From: Cercis canadensis
Taxonomy: Eukaryota > Streptophyta > Magnoliopsida > Fabales > Fabaceae
Length of the DNA stretch: 64,000 bases
Direction of reading: 5' to 3'
Assembly: GCA_003255065.1 (NCBI GenBank)
Contig: QAOA01004014.1
Coordinates: 130,952-194,951, forward strand
Position 1 is the first letter of the stretch, and each line of letters begins with the position of its first letter. The notes under the pieces were generated by a model. The model was not told the origin of the DNA. It saw only the letters and a program-made list of their open reading frames with translations, and made no database searches. Below are positions 11,401-25,104 of this stretch, in pieces. The position numbers were made by a program, and so were the translations under genes.

Positions 11401-14400
11401 ATCATATTTTAATTGGACAAAACCATGTGGATCTAAAGCAATTGCCCTTGCTATGTTGTAAAGTAAATCATGTGGTACAAGTCTGTCAGAAGCAGACCTA
11501 CGAAATGAAAGCTGGCGGCGAGGGTCCAAAGCCAAAGCCTTGCATACAGTTTTCTGGACGTGTTAGTAATAGTGTAGGGACGTAGGGTGTTGTAGGGTAC
11601 CTTGAGCGTATTAAGTTGTTCCCTTCCCACCACAAACTCAACTCCTGCAACAAATCCCTATATATATCTTTCTATTTCCAATATTTTGATTTATGAATTA
11701 ATGCAGGCAACATATTAGTGGCCTACATCTTGGTCATCGTGGGATTCTCAATAAACCACATTAACTTAAACGATTCCGTTGGGCCCTTCCAATCTACCTT
11801 TATTTTGGTTCACATATATTACAAATACAAATACCCACTCAAATATCGACCCCTTACCTTCTATCACTTTCAATCTATATGCATGCTTTTTCTTTTTACA
11901 GTAACTAATCCCATTCAGTTTTAATTTTCTGACACAATATCAGTTCATTAATCATCTGTCAAATTCTGCATATGTTGTACGTATATTACACATGCAACTC
12001 AGATATCATCTTCAAATACGGTTGACCCCAACCGCAGGCTTAGGTCTTAACGATTGTGTCCCATGCCTTTAAGGCTCCCCGACCCCCCTACGGTGGCTTC
12101 CCCCTCCCCAACAGTGATAAATAGTTCTCGTGGCAAAAAAAATGGTTCTTCTACTTTTGACAAAAAATAAAAATGGTTGACCCCATCTCGTGGCAAAGAA
12201 CCTATGCTTGGCCCAGATGAAGATGATAAAGATGCATAGAAAGTTTACATTTCTCTCCTAGAAATATCATCCTCATGTATCTCATTTACATTATGAACGT
12301 TTCAAGTGCACTCTATTAATTATGGCTCAGTTTAACCTTAGGTGTGACTCAATTGCTAAATTAAGCTCTATATATAGGGTGAATATTGAAGTAATGTAAG
12401 AGTTCAAACTCCTGTGAAAATATGTTGAAACCCAAACAAAGATTAATCTCACACAAAAAATATGAAGATCACCTCATGAAAAATAAAAATAACTTAGGAC
12501 CAGTTGTTCACTATTTTAAGCTACTTATTGATAATCAGTTGAAAGTTGAAACTATTTGCATGATGATAGGAAGGAGGAAATGGTCCAAAATGCAAAGAGA
12601 TGAGGGCTTTCCTTGTGGGCTACAAATTGCAAACTCGTGTTAAATTGTGGAAAAGACAACCTGCTGGACCACACGTCCCCAATAGGCTCATCAGTATCAT
12701 TAAGGGAAAGAGAGTTCCCCGGAACAATTTTTCTTGGCGGAGGGAGAGATAAGGAGGAACTTTTTTTGGACAAGTGGTCCTGTGGACCCATGTACATGTT
12801 AAGGCTTCAACTACAATTTTTAGTGTACGCTTCATTTTATGGGTACCCCATAAGGGCGGGCTTGGGCTAGCTTTTCCTTTCAATATCTACAATTTGTTCC
12901 TTTTTCATATGGGCCGACTTATCCAATTGCTTTTGATTTACAATCACAAGGGAACCTATGTTTCCATTTGAATATGGGCTTTAACTTATAAGGAATGGTA
13001 ATTCTAATTCTCCCTCGTTCTTCCCCCTTCAGTAGGGAATAGGGATAGATAGCACATCTTGTATCAGTTTCCAGTTTTTCTGAAATGAAATTATTCAGAT
13101 TCAGTAGCTAAAGACGTTAGTAAGTTTGGAAGGAGTGGAAACAGAACAAACAGTATGAGAAAAATAAAAAATAGCAGTTTATTATCAATTGTCATTCTTT
13201 TTTTTTTTCTTTCAATTTTTCTTATCAGATACGGAAATATTTATATTCTTAAGGATTTGTTCTATTTTCTCCTTTGCCAATGTTCGATTACAGCATTTGA
13301 TTCTATTCTCTCTCTCTCACACATACATAAATATAAATAGCTGTGGACTAATAATTGAGAAATCTTTGTTTTTTTGTTTTTGTCTGGCCCCTTGATTTGA
13401 TTTTAGTCATGAGTCATCACGCCAAACAGAATCTCATGCTCCCAGGCCCTGGAAAGGTCACAGCCAACCCACATATGGGCCCAGATGACTGAAGTTCATT
13501 TACGGGCTATGGGGGCCCACAATGCAAGAGTTAAATTTTTAATGATTGGTGCTGGGTTGGTGCGTAGTCGTCTCAGCAAGGAATAAAGTAGTTACAGGGA
13601 ATTCTATAAATGGCGGGCCATAGCCCAATACAAAAGCCCATCTTTGAAGATTTCCATTGTCTGTTATATAAGAAAGCTCGAAGATGAGGAAATTTGATTT
13701 GATTGATGGGCCATTGGGCCTTCCACAACCCAAATTCATCTAGGAAAACATGCTATCTGTCTTCAATTTTTCTCCCAGTAAATAATTTTTTCTCGTAAAA
13801 TAAAGTTTTTTTTTTTTTTTTATTTAAATTAATTTGTTTGTTGACATAAGAAAGAACAAAGCCTTGGTGACTTCTCTTCTCTAAATGGTGGACCTGAAGG
13901 AGAGAAAAGACGAAGAAGAAGAAAAAGGGGGACCATTCCTTTCGTATTAGTTGGTAGTTGCTCTATATCTATTCTTAGGTACGATAAACAAAATTAGACA
14001 AGATATTGCACTTATCTTTCTGCATACCTATCTATTCTTAGAAATTACGTTTACTTTGAATTCATTATTGGTCTTCAGTCTTCACTAATAATTGACCATG
14101 GCCTTCCACTATGCCTCGAAGGTGTGTGAGCACTTTCACTACTAGCTATATCATGTAAATCATCCACTAAACGTGCGTTAAATAGTTTGCTTCCGTGTTT
14201 GGCATGCCATTTACATTTATTTTCTTTCTTAATACATATATATTTGAATTTTCAAGTCACTAAATTTAGGGAAAATTCATAATTTCATTAATTGAAACAT
14301 CCAATATATATTTATTTATTGATAAGGTCCTTTCAATTGAATTATTTGCTTCAGTGTGGTCCTTAATTTGAAGCAATTAGGATAACAATGGATAAAATTG

Positions 14401-17400
14401 AAGCAGATTGAAAGATACGAGGATATGGTGGGTTCGTATATATGTATTGAATATAGTACACTAAAGTAATATTAGAGGATGTGACTTACTAGCTGCGAAG
14501 TCACTAATGAAATCTTTGATTTGCTAGCTAAGTGGATGTGACAGCTAACCGAGTTGTTCGATAGTAAAAGTTTTGATGTTCTGATTCCTGGGTTATATTA
14601 AAAAAAAAAAATCTTTGACAGTACTAACTATTCTTAAAATAAAAAACGACAAGAGAAAGGAAAAAGGTGGGTGGTTTCCTTAGAACGTACAAAGAGCCAT
14701 GATTTTGAGATCTTAAAATTAATCAATACCAAACATGCTACTAGATATATAGAACCTAGAGGAAAATGATACATGCATTAGAGTACTGCATGCAGGTAAA
14801 TTACAAAATCTATAGATCGAATGAATAAAATTGGGCATGGATGAGAAAGGTAGTGTGATATTTTGATGAGTAAATTAAGATCGTTTCACTAATTGTAGTG
14901 TTTCATGTTCTGTGCACTTAAAGGAACAAAGATTTAACTAAAGTGACTTAAATTTAATAGGTATACATTTTGATGATGTGAGAGTAGAGATTAATCATGA
15001 GTTTGACGCACATGCTGCTCTAACATGAAGAAAGGGACGTTGGGATCCGCAGTAGTGAAACATACTAGTAGGTCTTGGCCTACTAATAAAACCCTTTCAG
15101 TATAGTAGCTTTCGGTCCACTCCATAGGGTTAGACCTAGCTTTCAATATTGGAATTTTCTCTTAAAAATCTTTCAAATAAGTATCTAAGAAGGATATCGA
15201 AAAAGAATCATAGGGAGCATAAACTCCATATTGGATAGACCTCACAAATTTGGGTAGGGTGGGTGAGAAACAAAGGGTCTCATCACATCATCTTCCCAAA
15301 TCACAATCATTGGTGCTTTGCAAAGTCGAAACCAATTCTAATCTTTACCCTTAAACTTGGTTCTTAAGTCGCTTACGTTGCAGCTATTTTCATTATTAGC
15401 ACTAACTCATTTCACTAGACTCTATGTTATCGTAATCTTTTTTTTCCCCCCCTTTTAAAATCCAACTATATTGCCTTTAATTAATTAAACGCTCATTCAA
15501 AATGGTCATGAGACAAATGTCATATAAAACAAGCCTCCACATCAGCCTTATGGTAATACCTTAATTTCTCATTCACCGACAAACCAACAATCTCACAAAG
15601 TTGAAAGATTCATGTTAATTACTATAATTTGCGTTTGGCTATTTGCTGACTCAACCCAGATCGAGGCACACATGGCAGCATCTGGTAGGTTAGCTACTTT
15701 TGTCAACTGCCACCAGAATTTTTGTCCACGATGATCAAATTTACTTTGATGGCAAATACTTAATTACTTCTCTAATTAAAAAGTAAGTGTGCAAGTTTAG
15801 AAAGCGAAAAGGGATCCTTCTTATGCTATAGCCTATATATATGTATCTGGTTTCAGAAGTACGTAGGAATAGGATTGAATGGCTTGTGTGCTGGAGGTGA
15901 GGATAGGTGTTGTGGTTGGCACGTGAGTGTAGAAGATAATCTTTAATATATATGTGAGTTCGATATATATGATTATAAAAGAAAGAGTTTTTATTCTAGA
16001 ATTTTGATGAAGAAGAATATGGGAGTAAGCACCGACCCCTACTATAGACTAGTCTCCCAAGAGAACAAACAACCACACACTTCCATCAGTACTTGACATT
16101 AGCCAAAAGGACAGAATGGTATACAGCCAAGCATCACAGCACATAGTTTCAACACCTTCATAACTCCTGCTACTTGAAAACTCTACACCATTCACATCTC
16201 AACGCTGGCAAACTTATGCCATTGTCTTTCACCCCATCTATATGTATATATATCTTGAGCTGGCAATTCGATTATTTTTTGTAATAATTCGATGCAGTAA
16301 TTTTAATTAGCCGATTATGCAGTCCTTATATATATATACCATTAACTCATCAGTGGATTATGTCTATATTATTAAATTGTTGTAATTACGTACACTTGAA
16401 CTTTTAAAATGTTAATTTTTATGCTTACCGCCCCCCAAGGTAGTAGTGAGCATGCATTTCGGACTTACCATTTTTAGGCTGGCAGCTGACAGGTTAAGCA
16501 GATAACATGCAATTGAACACCTACTTCTGAAATAAAAACCAAATTTACATAGAGAGAGATATGTGAAAGAAGAATTTTAAGTGACTTAGAACATAAATAA
16601 CGTGCACGTTTCTGATTGACAACCGCATATGTCCTTGTCCTTGGTCACTTTCTCAAATGTGCACATGTTACTGCCCCCATTAGGTGCTTGTCACTTTCTA
16701 GTTCCTCACTTAGATATGGTATTGGTGGAGGCTGCTCATGCCTGTGCTTGTGCATGTATTGCTCATAGCTTGATTGAAGAATCCACACCTTTCACATCAA
16801 ACTCGTATTGTATAGTGTTTTTATGCTCCTTCTTCCCCCACCATTTCCCGGCCCCCAATAAGAATTTTTCGAATTGCTAATACAGATCATGTGTAGTCAT
16901 CCACTTTTCTTTTCCTGCCATGTTTGCATAACGCTGCAGCCAAAACTATGTTAGTTTTATGCTGAGAAAGGACATGTACCTTGGACCTCTACATATGGGG
17001 TAATCACAAGTTTTATCCTTTGTTTCTTTTCTCGTAATGACCCTAAAAAAAAAAGAAGAAAAAGGATCTGCAAATTTCTATTCGTTTTGATGGTGGCAGA
17101 TAGTTGAAGAGCATATCAATGATGTTGAGATTTTGAAAAGTAATGATTGTCCTTGATTTGATCCAAGGAGAGATGAAAAGGGTCCTCATTCATATAAGAG
17201 TGTGGGGAATGCTCATATAATAATTAGAATCTTAGGTAATTAGACAGGAGTTGTTGTCACAGTTGCAAGGGCCATAGCAACCCGCCTTTTTGAGTATCAT
17301 TTGGACCCACTTCAGATTCAAAATTAACATCTTACTTTGGTTGGTAATCCTGTGCTTAAACAGTTTAATCAATGAGTTTGACCAAAAAGCTATTCACTCT

Positions 17401-17950
17401 CACCATATTTGAATACTGAACTAATTTGCACTAAATTAATTACTACCCTGTATGTACATTAATGTTATCCAATTAATTTTCCATTTAATTTCCTTCCTGA
17501 AGAAGAGCCTTTAGAGACAGGTGAGCTATCAATTTCTGAAAACAATTCTAGGGTTGTATGAGTCATGTGAGGACAAGTATTTCCTCCTTCCATTCCCATT
17601 TTAAGTTTTGTCCGGTTCTCAATCAGAGGGCACCACATTGGGGTATGGACACTTTATTTATTTATTTATACTTCCAAAAGAAACCGATGATCCTTGTGTA
17701 AACCTACTTCAACCTTTCTTTAACCAAAAACCACACCCGTCCCTCCTCTATGGTGATGTGGAATACCAACATTGGCTGATTAAAATATTACTTTTTGGTT
17801 GAGTCAGTGTTTTGTGCTTGTCCCTAGTTCAAGTGTTGAACTACACAGCACCAAAAAGTTGGTAAAATAAGGCTGCTCAATGCTCATGATCCAATTTTCC
17901 ATCGCTTGGTCCTCGAGCTAGCCTTGCCTTGCCTTGCCCCTCCCTAAGCC
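8432..17950. other. 9.5-kb intergenic region between MYB and mini zinc finger genes
   Basis: No supported gene. The stretch contains a GA microsatellite (11353-11373), a scaffold-join duplication around 10130, and a GGCCC/TGGGCC-rich patch at about 13440-13740 that resembles plant promoter site-II clusters but has no gene attached. Small frames such as 11274-11585 and 12613-12870 have repeat-derived or unrecognisable products. Nothing else is seen. Confidence 0.6.
10069..10193. repeat. 60-bp duplication flanking a single 'n' (scaffold join)
   Basis: The segment ending 'GTTTCTGGATTAATCGC' occurs immediately before the 'n' at 10130 and again after it (10131-10193), differing mainly in homopolymer length. 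This is the pattern of two overlapping contig ends joined without merging. I treat it as an assembly artefact. Confidence 0.85.
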
Positions 17951-17960
17951 ATATAAATTA
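17951..17960 (+). promoter_or_regulatory. TATA box of the mini zinc finger gene
   Basis: ATATAAATTA lies about 215 bases upstream of the ATG at 18173 and predicts a leader of about 190 bases starting near 17985. The leader contains GCTAGCTA repeats just upstream of the start codon. Confidence 0.5.
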
Positions 17961-18172
17961 TCATGCTAGGGTTAGGGTTAGTCACCAAGCACTGCCAATT
18001 AGCTAACTCTCTATCACATCTAGCTAGCTATTCTGACTTCTGGGTTTGAACTTTGAATGAATGAACTGTTTGGAAACCCCTCTAGTGGTATCCGCACACT
18101 ACATATACATCCAAATCCAATAAAATAGAGTGAGAGGGATTAATTAGCTAGCTAGCTAGGGTTTTTGCAAGC

Positions 18173-18445
18173 ATGAAGAAGCGACAGGTAGTGGTGAAAA
18201 GAGATGTTTCCAACACTTCATCCTCAGTGATGAGAAATATTCGATACGGTGAGTGTCAAAAGAATCATGCAGCTAATATTGGAGGGTATGCTGTGGATGG
18301 ATGCAGGGAGTTTATGGCCAGTGGTGGGGAGGGGACAAGTGGGGCGCTTACATGTGCGGCTTGTGGCTGCCACAGGAATTTTCACCGAAGGGAAGTGCAA
18401 ACTGAAGTTGTCTGTGAGTACTCTCCTCCTAATTCTGCTCGTTGA
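18173..18445 (+). CDS. MIF: Mini zinc finger protein (MIF2/MIF3 type)
   Basis: A single exon encodes 90 residues. It starts [11 protein letters not shown], as in Arabidopsis MIF3, and residues about 23-76 form the ZF-HD dimerisation zinc finger: [45 protein letters not shown]. It ends [12 protein letters not shown]. It lacks the homeodomain of full ZF-HD proteins. MIF proteins act as small interfering partners: they heterodimerise with ZF-HD factors and block their DNA binding or nuclear entry. The Arabidopsis family links them to hormone response and floral-meristem termination. The absence of introns and the 90-residue length are normal for the family. A 37-base T tract begins 85 bases after the stop codon. 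Confidence 0.95.
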   Translation: MKKRQVVVKRDVSNTSSSVMRNIRYGECQKNHAANIGGYAVDGCREFMASGGEGTSGALTCAACGCHRNFHRREVQTEVVCEYSPPNSAR

Positions 18446-18527
18446 TCGCTAAAAAGAGAAACTACATACAAATTATGATAGAGGGTAAGAATTTGTGTAT
18501 GAAATTAACTGATTGAACCTTTTTCTT

Positions 18528-18529
<2 letters not shown>

Positions 18530-18566
<37 letters not shown>
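18530..18566. repeat. Poly-T tract (T37)
   Basis: Uninterrupted run of 37 T followed by a C/T-rich stretch to about 18610. It lies just downstream of the mini zinc finger gene, so it falls in its 3' UTR or downstream flank. The long open frames across it on both strands are by-products of the homopolymer. Confidence 0.95.
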
Positions 18567-18610
18567 CTTTTTCTCTTTCTCTTTTCCTTTTCCTCTTTTC
18601 TTCTTTCTTG

Positions 18611-20716
18611 GGGTTCTTGTAAGTGTGGATTACCAACAGTGACATTGATTCTTGTAAAAGAAATTTTAAACTTGAGGGATTGTATTCTTCCAATATCATT
18701 TTCCAAGTTGTTTTTTTCTGATCTTCTCCTTCTTCTTCTTGCTTTTTCTCCATGTTCTATCATCCTAGCTATTCCTACCCATGATATTAATACACTCAAG
18801 TTTCAATCAGAGAGTGAAGTAGCTAGGACGAAGATGAGAGATTAGATCAATTAATTGGATCACGAAGTGAGAATTAGGCTTTGGCATGAAAATCAATATC
18901 GATTTTACTAATTGTGAGGGGGCACAGATGCGTTTCTGTTAATTCTATTATTGCGTTTAATGAATGAGCTGTCCCATTTCTGCTTGAGATTATGTGTGAG
19001 TGACTCTCTGACTGGTGAATTGTATATACAATAACATGATCATGTGCAAGCAAACTTTGGCAAGCTAGCTAGCTCAAGTAGAACTTCAACTGATATAAAT
19101 TATTTCTACTATAATCCAAAACTTGCTATGTATATATATGCAGTATAGCTAGGGGGGGAAATTGTTTTTCATCAGTAGATTGAAATTGAAGAGACTTGGT
19201 TGACTGGTGCCTTGACCATTAGAAAAAATATTTATGAAGTTCTATTCCTTCCATAATATGCTTCATCTCACATATTCCTAAGTGAGACAACAGTTTGAGA
19301 TATATCAAATTTAGGGGAAAAAAAGTCAGAAGACTTCTCAATCCCCATATTCCTCTTCAATTGCATCAATAACAATATGTCGTGAGGCTTGGTTGAGTAA
19401 AGTTATAGATTGTGTTGATATTCCTTCCCTTGTTCTCATGGCAAGAAAACAGGTTAGGGTAGTGTGATCAAGATAAATTATCTTTGTCCCAATTATGCAG
19501 CATTTTAGATATTATAATTCCTTCAAGGACCACCTGTATCCAATCAAAAGTACATATCATTTAATTGATTATTCCATATCAATTGACTAAAGCATGCATA
19601 AGCGGCAGAATTTATATTGTAGTGGAGAGGTGACCAACATCTCTTTTTGGGTGGCCAGTGGAATGGTTACAAACATTAAAGAAATCATTTCAAGATATAC
19701 AAAGAGTGCAAATCTATATAATATATATATATACATACATATGTATAGTTTAATTAGTTGGAAGTGGCAGCTGCACTTTCTATCTTTTTGCCTTGTGACG
19801 TATGGGCTCTTCAGTTGTTTATTATTTGTCTATCAGTTGCTTATGTTGCAATTAATAAACATAATTTATCACATTGATTATGAAGCAAAACTGGCACTCT
19901 CTCTGCCCTCAAAGTTCTGAAATGCAGATTAGTCTGCAGAGAACAACATTTGAAAGAAGGAAGGGAGAAAATATCTGAATGATCAGGAGTTAATTGGTTA
20001 ATTTGAATTCAAAAACTAGTTCTTTTGAATGCTATGCAGATACAATTATATATATGAAGACTTGCTTGACTTTAACATCTATTACTTCATGAATTCATGT
20101 TTATAATATAAGAATCATATCTAGATATATGTAGAAATCCTAATATATGGGAATTATTGAGAATAGAAAAGCAAAAGAAACGAGGTTTGTTGCATTAGGT
20201 TCTAAAGGTTATGTCATTGTGGGGATAAAAGACCTAACTGCTTTGTTGTTGATTAGAAAATTGAGTTAAGGCCAACAAAAACCACTCAATGTGGTTGTAG
20301 AGGATATTGTTTTTTTTTCCCCAGTTATGGCTTTATTGAGTAATGAGTACTTTTAGAGGCCCATCAAATGTTTCAAAAAATATAACTAATTTTCAATAGC
20401 CAATTAAATGGCATGCTTCACCCATCACTAACTTAATTAGTTAGAGATGCTTTCTAGGTATAATGTAGGGACATTCCAGTGTGCAAAAGAGTAAGGATTA
20501 ATTAAATCATGCATGTGAGCCCCCTTATTAGGTATAGCTAGATGGATGGATGGCCTTAAAATATTTGTCTATGCTCTGTCTGGGATGATGAGAGTTCATG
20601 TCCTTGTTTGATTTGATCATCCTCACTTTCTGTTGTTAATTGATTGGCCATTCTGCAATCTCTTGAAAAGCATATATAAACAATCCTTTTTGTGGAGTCA
20701 AGCACCCACCTCCACT

Positions 20717-20762
<46 letters not shown>

Positions 20763-23700
20763 TTGAGAAAAGCAATTAACGATTAATTAATCTCAAGTAG
20801 TGTTTGAGTCCCACCTAAGCTTTCTTACATGCATGCCTGATCATTCATATGATCTCATCAGATATGATCACTACTACATCACAAGTTATATAAATGTTAC
20901 TGCATTGCACTCTTTCGAAGCCCAACAAATCTGCAAATATAGACAATTATGAGATGGTAAATGGTAAGGAAATATATACTTAATTGGAATAGCTAGAATA
21001 AATTGAATGATTGTAATAAATTTGTTTGTTTTGGAAAGAAAGAATTTCCATTAACTCATGATGAGACCCACATGCAAAATGATTAGTGTATGATATTGCG
21101 GCTTTGATTTGCTTGTGTTGTGTGTTGCTGTACCATGCAAGTGCTACATGGATATAAGAAAAGATGCTATTCAAGGAGAATAATCGAATCTCATATATAT
21201 ATACATATATATATATATATCTGTGGATACACTTACAAGAGGACCTGCTTGTTTTGGCATGCAAATGCCATATTGGATTTGGACCTATGTTTGAACTTGT
21301 CTCTTTCAATGTTTGGACTGTTTTCAACCCAATTTTGGTTGATTCTCTCATTTGCTGCCGCTGTACGGAGATCCACCTATTAATGCTAATAAATAAACAT
21401 TGTCTGCAGCCAAAAATAGCAAAGCAATAAGGTATATATTAAGACCCAAGTTCCAATTCATCCATATGCTGTCTTTACATCACTGATGACTGCCTATTTC
21501 TGTGAGACTCCAATCAAACCCACATATTGGAGTATGCCTACACTTTTTCTTTTTTTAGCAACGTCGGTTTCTTTCCAAATACAGGATATTAAGAAAAAGA
21601 TTATGGAAAGAACCACTCTATCTAAACATTATCGTATTAGTATCTAATCTACCTAGCCAATGCTAATTAATATATAAAGATAGGGATTTTCAACAAATCA
21701 TATAACATCATTTAATCGTGTTATTCTTTTTGGTTACAAAGAAAAAAAAGTTTACCTATAGAAAACTTATGTCTACAATTAGTTTAATGCTCATTAATGA
21801 GGTCTCAATTCTCAAGTTGTATTTCACTCAATCAAAATCTTCTCTTTAGGGCACCTCCTCAATTGTCCTTGGCACAGGACCTTCACCTATAACCCACATG
21901 GGTCTGCTCACAAAAGCAACCAATTAAGGACCAGAAACAGTCGTTGATAGTTGATACGATGCCTGCACCTGCAGTAGGCAAAGCGTGAAATACACATCAG
22001 GATTCCATGTTATCATGTAGTTTACAGTTACACCATGGACCAAAATCAAAAAGGATGTCGTTTAAGTAATGTTGTACGTTGGGACACGCTGAGATTAGGT
22101 GGGCCTGTTTTTGCTGGGCGGGCCACCTCATATTATTATGGCCTATAGGCTATAGCACACCACCTACCCAGCCTAAGCCCTAGAGCTAACCAGCTGCCAC
22201 AGCCCAACCCAAAAGTTGACCAAGAGTCTTAAGCTTTAAAGATATTACCTTTCTATTTCTTGCTCCGGAAAGAGTTAACGACTTGAACCTCGATTAAATT
22301 GTATGACTAAAGTGCTGTAACTGCTGTTTGGTTACCTTTTGCACATTAATGAAAAGCAATCATTATAACTGACATTAGTACAAGTGAAGTGAGAGCTCAA
22401 AAAGGCTTGCTTTAGTAATATTTACCTACTTAAAAAACTTACCCCTACCAGAAAAACACACGTTTAAAACTCAAATATTTTGTAAAAATCTGAATAACTA
22501 AATACATTTCATGCTAGTGATTTTACCAAATAATTTTTTTTAATGAAACTTTAATTTAATTAGTGCACTCCTTCGTATCGTTCTCCTATTTTCCTTCATC
22601 AATGAGAGCTACAAATGACTTATGCCTGATTGTTTTACTTGTTTTGCAAGTATGACCTTTTGGTCTCCTGAAGTTTTCCTTTATCTTTTTTTTTGGTTTA
22701 TAAGGATCTAATGTAGAGTCTCTATCATGATTATTTAACATATAGATTCTAACTTAAATGTAAGGATTAGAGGAAGAATTTAGCTTAGTATAATCATAAA
22801 GTTATTTTTCTTATTTCTTTTTGGTAGTTCAAATATCCTTAATTGTAAATGCAATTACTATTTATTTATTGACAAAACAAATATATAAGGATATTTACAA
22901 AGACACTCTTTGACATTTAATTATTGCTCTAGCAAAAAAAAAAAATTAATTTCTACAATTAAATCTTATAATTTTGTGTTTAAGAATTAAGAGAGTAGAC
23001 CCTTCTGTTTCTTTTTTTTTTTTTTTTGAAATTGACAATGAAAATTATGCATATAAATAATTTTATCATAATTTTAACTATTATTCAATCAAATCAATAC
23101 TTGACAGTGATTAAAATGAATAAATTTCTACATACTTTGTTTTTTATTGTTAATGGAAATTCATTCACCAGAAAACAAAGAAACATTACATGTCAATTTG
23201 AAGATAAACTACATGAGAAGATCTACTTACCCAATGAATCAATTATAGGGGGATAATTGCGAAGTACCATGGATAAATTATTGTCACGTCATGGCCTTAA
23301 ACTTGTGTGTCAGACAGGCAGTAGTTGCCATGGCAGCGAACAAGGCCCAGCCGCTGTTAAACTAAAGCCCATAGAAAAATGAGAGAAAGGGTAAGAAGGC
23401 CCACCATTTAGAATTCAGACTAAAGCCCAGAAGAGGATGAGCCTGCTCCTCCTTCTTCTTCAATTCAATTTCATTGGAGGTTACTATTTGAGAAGCACAA
23501 GTTGGATAGGCGACAGCGCATGATGCGCACCGCTGTCCTTTTTGGCGTATCTATACTCATGTGCTCATGCACATGGCTTACCTCCCTCTTAACTCTAGTT
23601 TCTTCAGTTTCCCTTTCAATTATATGCTCTTATCATTATCCTTAGCTTCAATCCCCTACATCGCTTCCCTCACCACCTTTGCATTCAGATTTAGCCACGT

Positions 23701-24466
23701 CACCACATTTCATGCTTTCATCGTTCATGTACCTCCACGTCTACTACTTTCTCTGTGGGACCTCATATGCTCTTTAGTATGTTACCACATAGTAATATTT
23801 CCGCTTCATCATTTTGATGGGCCGAGAAAGGTGAATACGATCTCATTCGCCGACTTACTGGGTAACCCAGGCCCACATTGTCTCTGTTGCTCTAGGACTT
23901 TGGGCCCCACAATTAACTAACTAGCCATGTGATCCGGCAGCGCAATGCACTCGTCTGGTTTCCTGAAATTACTACTTTGTCCCTTGAAATCTCCATCAGA
24001 TATTTCCGGGATTTCCCCCCCTCTCTGAATTTTTATTTTCATTAACAATCCCGAGGCCAGTTTTAAGGTTAATCGAGGAATGATATTGAATATTGATGGC
24101 TATGGGAACAAAAATAAGGATTAATAAAATAGTTTCCTTAATTTTCTCAAGTTGGTAAAGAAAAATAAAAGGAAATTTCTGAAAAAAGTCGTTTTCCCTT
24201 TGATATTATTATTATTATTATTATCCGTAGGCAGAAAATCATTGACAAAGGTTCACGGAATTCGAATGGTGCACAAGTTTCAACTAGATGATCAGCCGAT
24301 AAGATAACAGTAACAGAGTAACAGTGCAAGTGCGACATTGTGATGAAAATGGTATACAATTATAGTGGGTAATAGATATAAAATATAATTCATGATGGAC
24401 CCAATAAACTTGGCAGTTCAAAATTCCAATTCATCCAATTTGCTGGACCCAAACTCAACTACCATC
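18611..24466. other. 5.9-kb intergenic region between MIF and GASA genes
   Basis: No supported gene. It contains an AT microsatellite (20720-20758) and a second short TA run near 21196-21220. The rest is AT-rich with short unrecognisable frames. At 22080-22230 and 23330-23420 there are GGGCC/AGCCCA patches without an adjacent gene. Confidence 0.6.
20720..20758. repeat. AT microsatellite, about 39 bases
   Basis: Pure AT dinucleotide repeat, second long one of the window. Confidence 0.95.
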
Positions 24467-24474
24467 TATTTATA
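24467..24474 (+). promoter_or_regulatory. TATA box of the GASA gene
   Basis: TATTTATA about 76 bases upstream of the start codon, giving a predicted short leader of about 50 bases. It is well spaced for a core promoter. Confidence 0.6.
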
Positions 24475-24549
24475 GCTAACTCAACCGTTGCATCTGCAGA
24501 AAAGCAAGGAGCTTCCCCTCTCTCCAAACTTTATTGTACTTGTATTCCA

Positions 24550-25104
24550 ATGGCCATGGCTAGGCTTGTGTGTGTTCTGCTTCTAGCATTGCTGGGCATT
24601 TCCATGGTAGCAACACAGGTTAGTACTTAGTACCCTCAATTAATGCACCATTGTTGTACTATCCTGATTCCTGAAACTAGAAAGAGCTTTCTCTGTCTTT
24701 GTAGGTTATGGCAAAGGAGGGTGGTCAGTACGAGTTGGATAGTGTGAGTTTCCTTTCTTCCCTTTCTCTTAAAATGCAAATTCAGTTGTAACCAATCTTA
24801 ATTTGTATTTTCAGGGTAATTATGGACCTGGAAGTCTCAAGAGCTCTGGTGAGTAATGATACACCATTTTGGTTAGAAAGTAAGCTGTAATGTAATCTAA
24901 ACTGAAATTGAAAATGATGCAGAGTGTCCAGGGCAATGCTCAAGAAGATGTAGCCAGACGCAGTACCACAAACCATGCATGTTCTTCTGCCAAAAGTGCT
25001 GTGCCAAGTGTCTGTGTGTTCCTCCTGGCTTCTACGCCAACAAGGCCGTCTGCCCCTGCTACAACAACTGGAAGACCAAGCGCGGAGGACCCAAGTGCCC
25101 TTGA
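24550..25104 (+). CDS. Gibberellin-regulated (GASA/Snakin) cysteine-rich secreted peptide
   Basis: Four exons, 24550-24618, 24705-24743, 24815-24848 and 24923-25104, give a 107-residue precursor. Residues 1 to about 26 are a signal peptide (MAMARLVCVLLLALLGISMV). A short polar linker with GNYGPGSLKSSE follows, then the GASA domain with twelve cysteines in the family spacing: CPGQC, RRC, KPCMFFCQKCCAKCLCVPPG, VCPCYNNW and the terminal GGPKCP. The last cysteine is two residues from the end, as in the family. It is predicted to be secreted to the apoplast and folded by six disulfides. The GPGSLK linker resembles Arabidopsis GASA4/GASA6, which act in gibberellin-linked growth, germination and redox balance. 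The tiny middle exons (13 and about 11 codons) make it easy to miss. Confidence 0.94.

Noticed and set aside
12360..12420. tRNA/SINE-like phrase 'GAGTTCAAACTCC'
   Set aside because: Only a B-box-like fragment; no A box or cloverleaf could be drawn. No tRNA gene was found anywhere in the window.
18473..18845. Lysine-rich and phenylalanine-rich frames over 18530-18610
   Set aside because: Products of a T homopolymer and CT-rich run, low complexity, both strands open.
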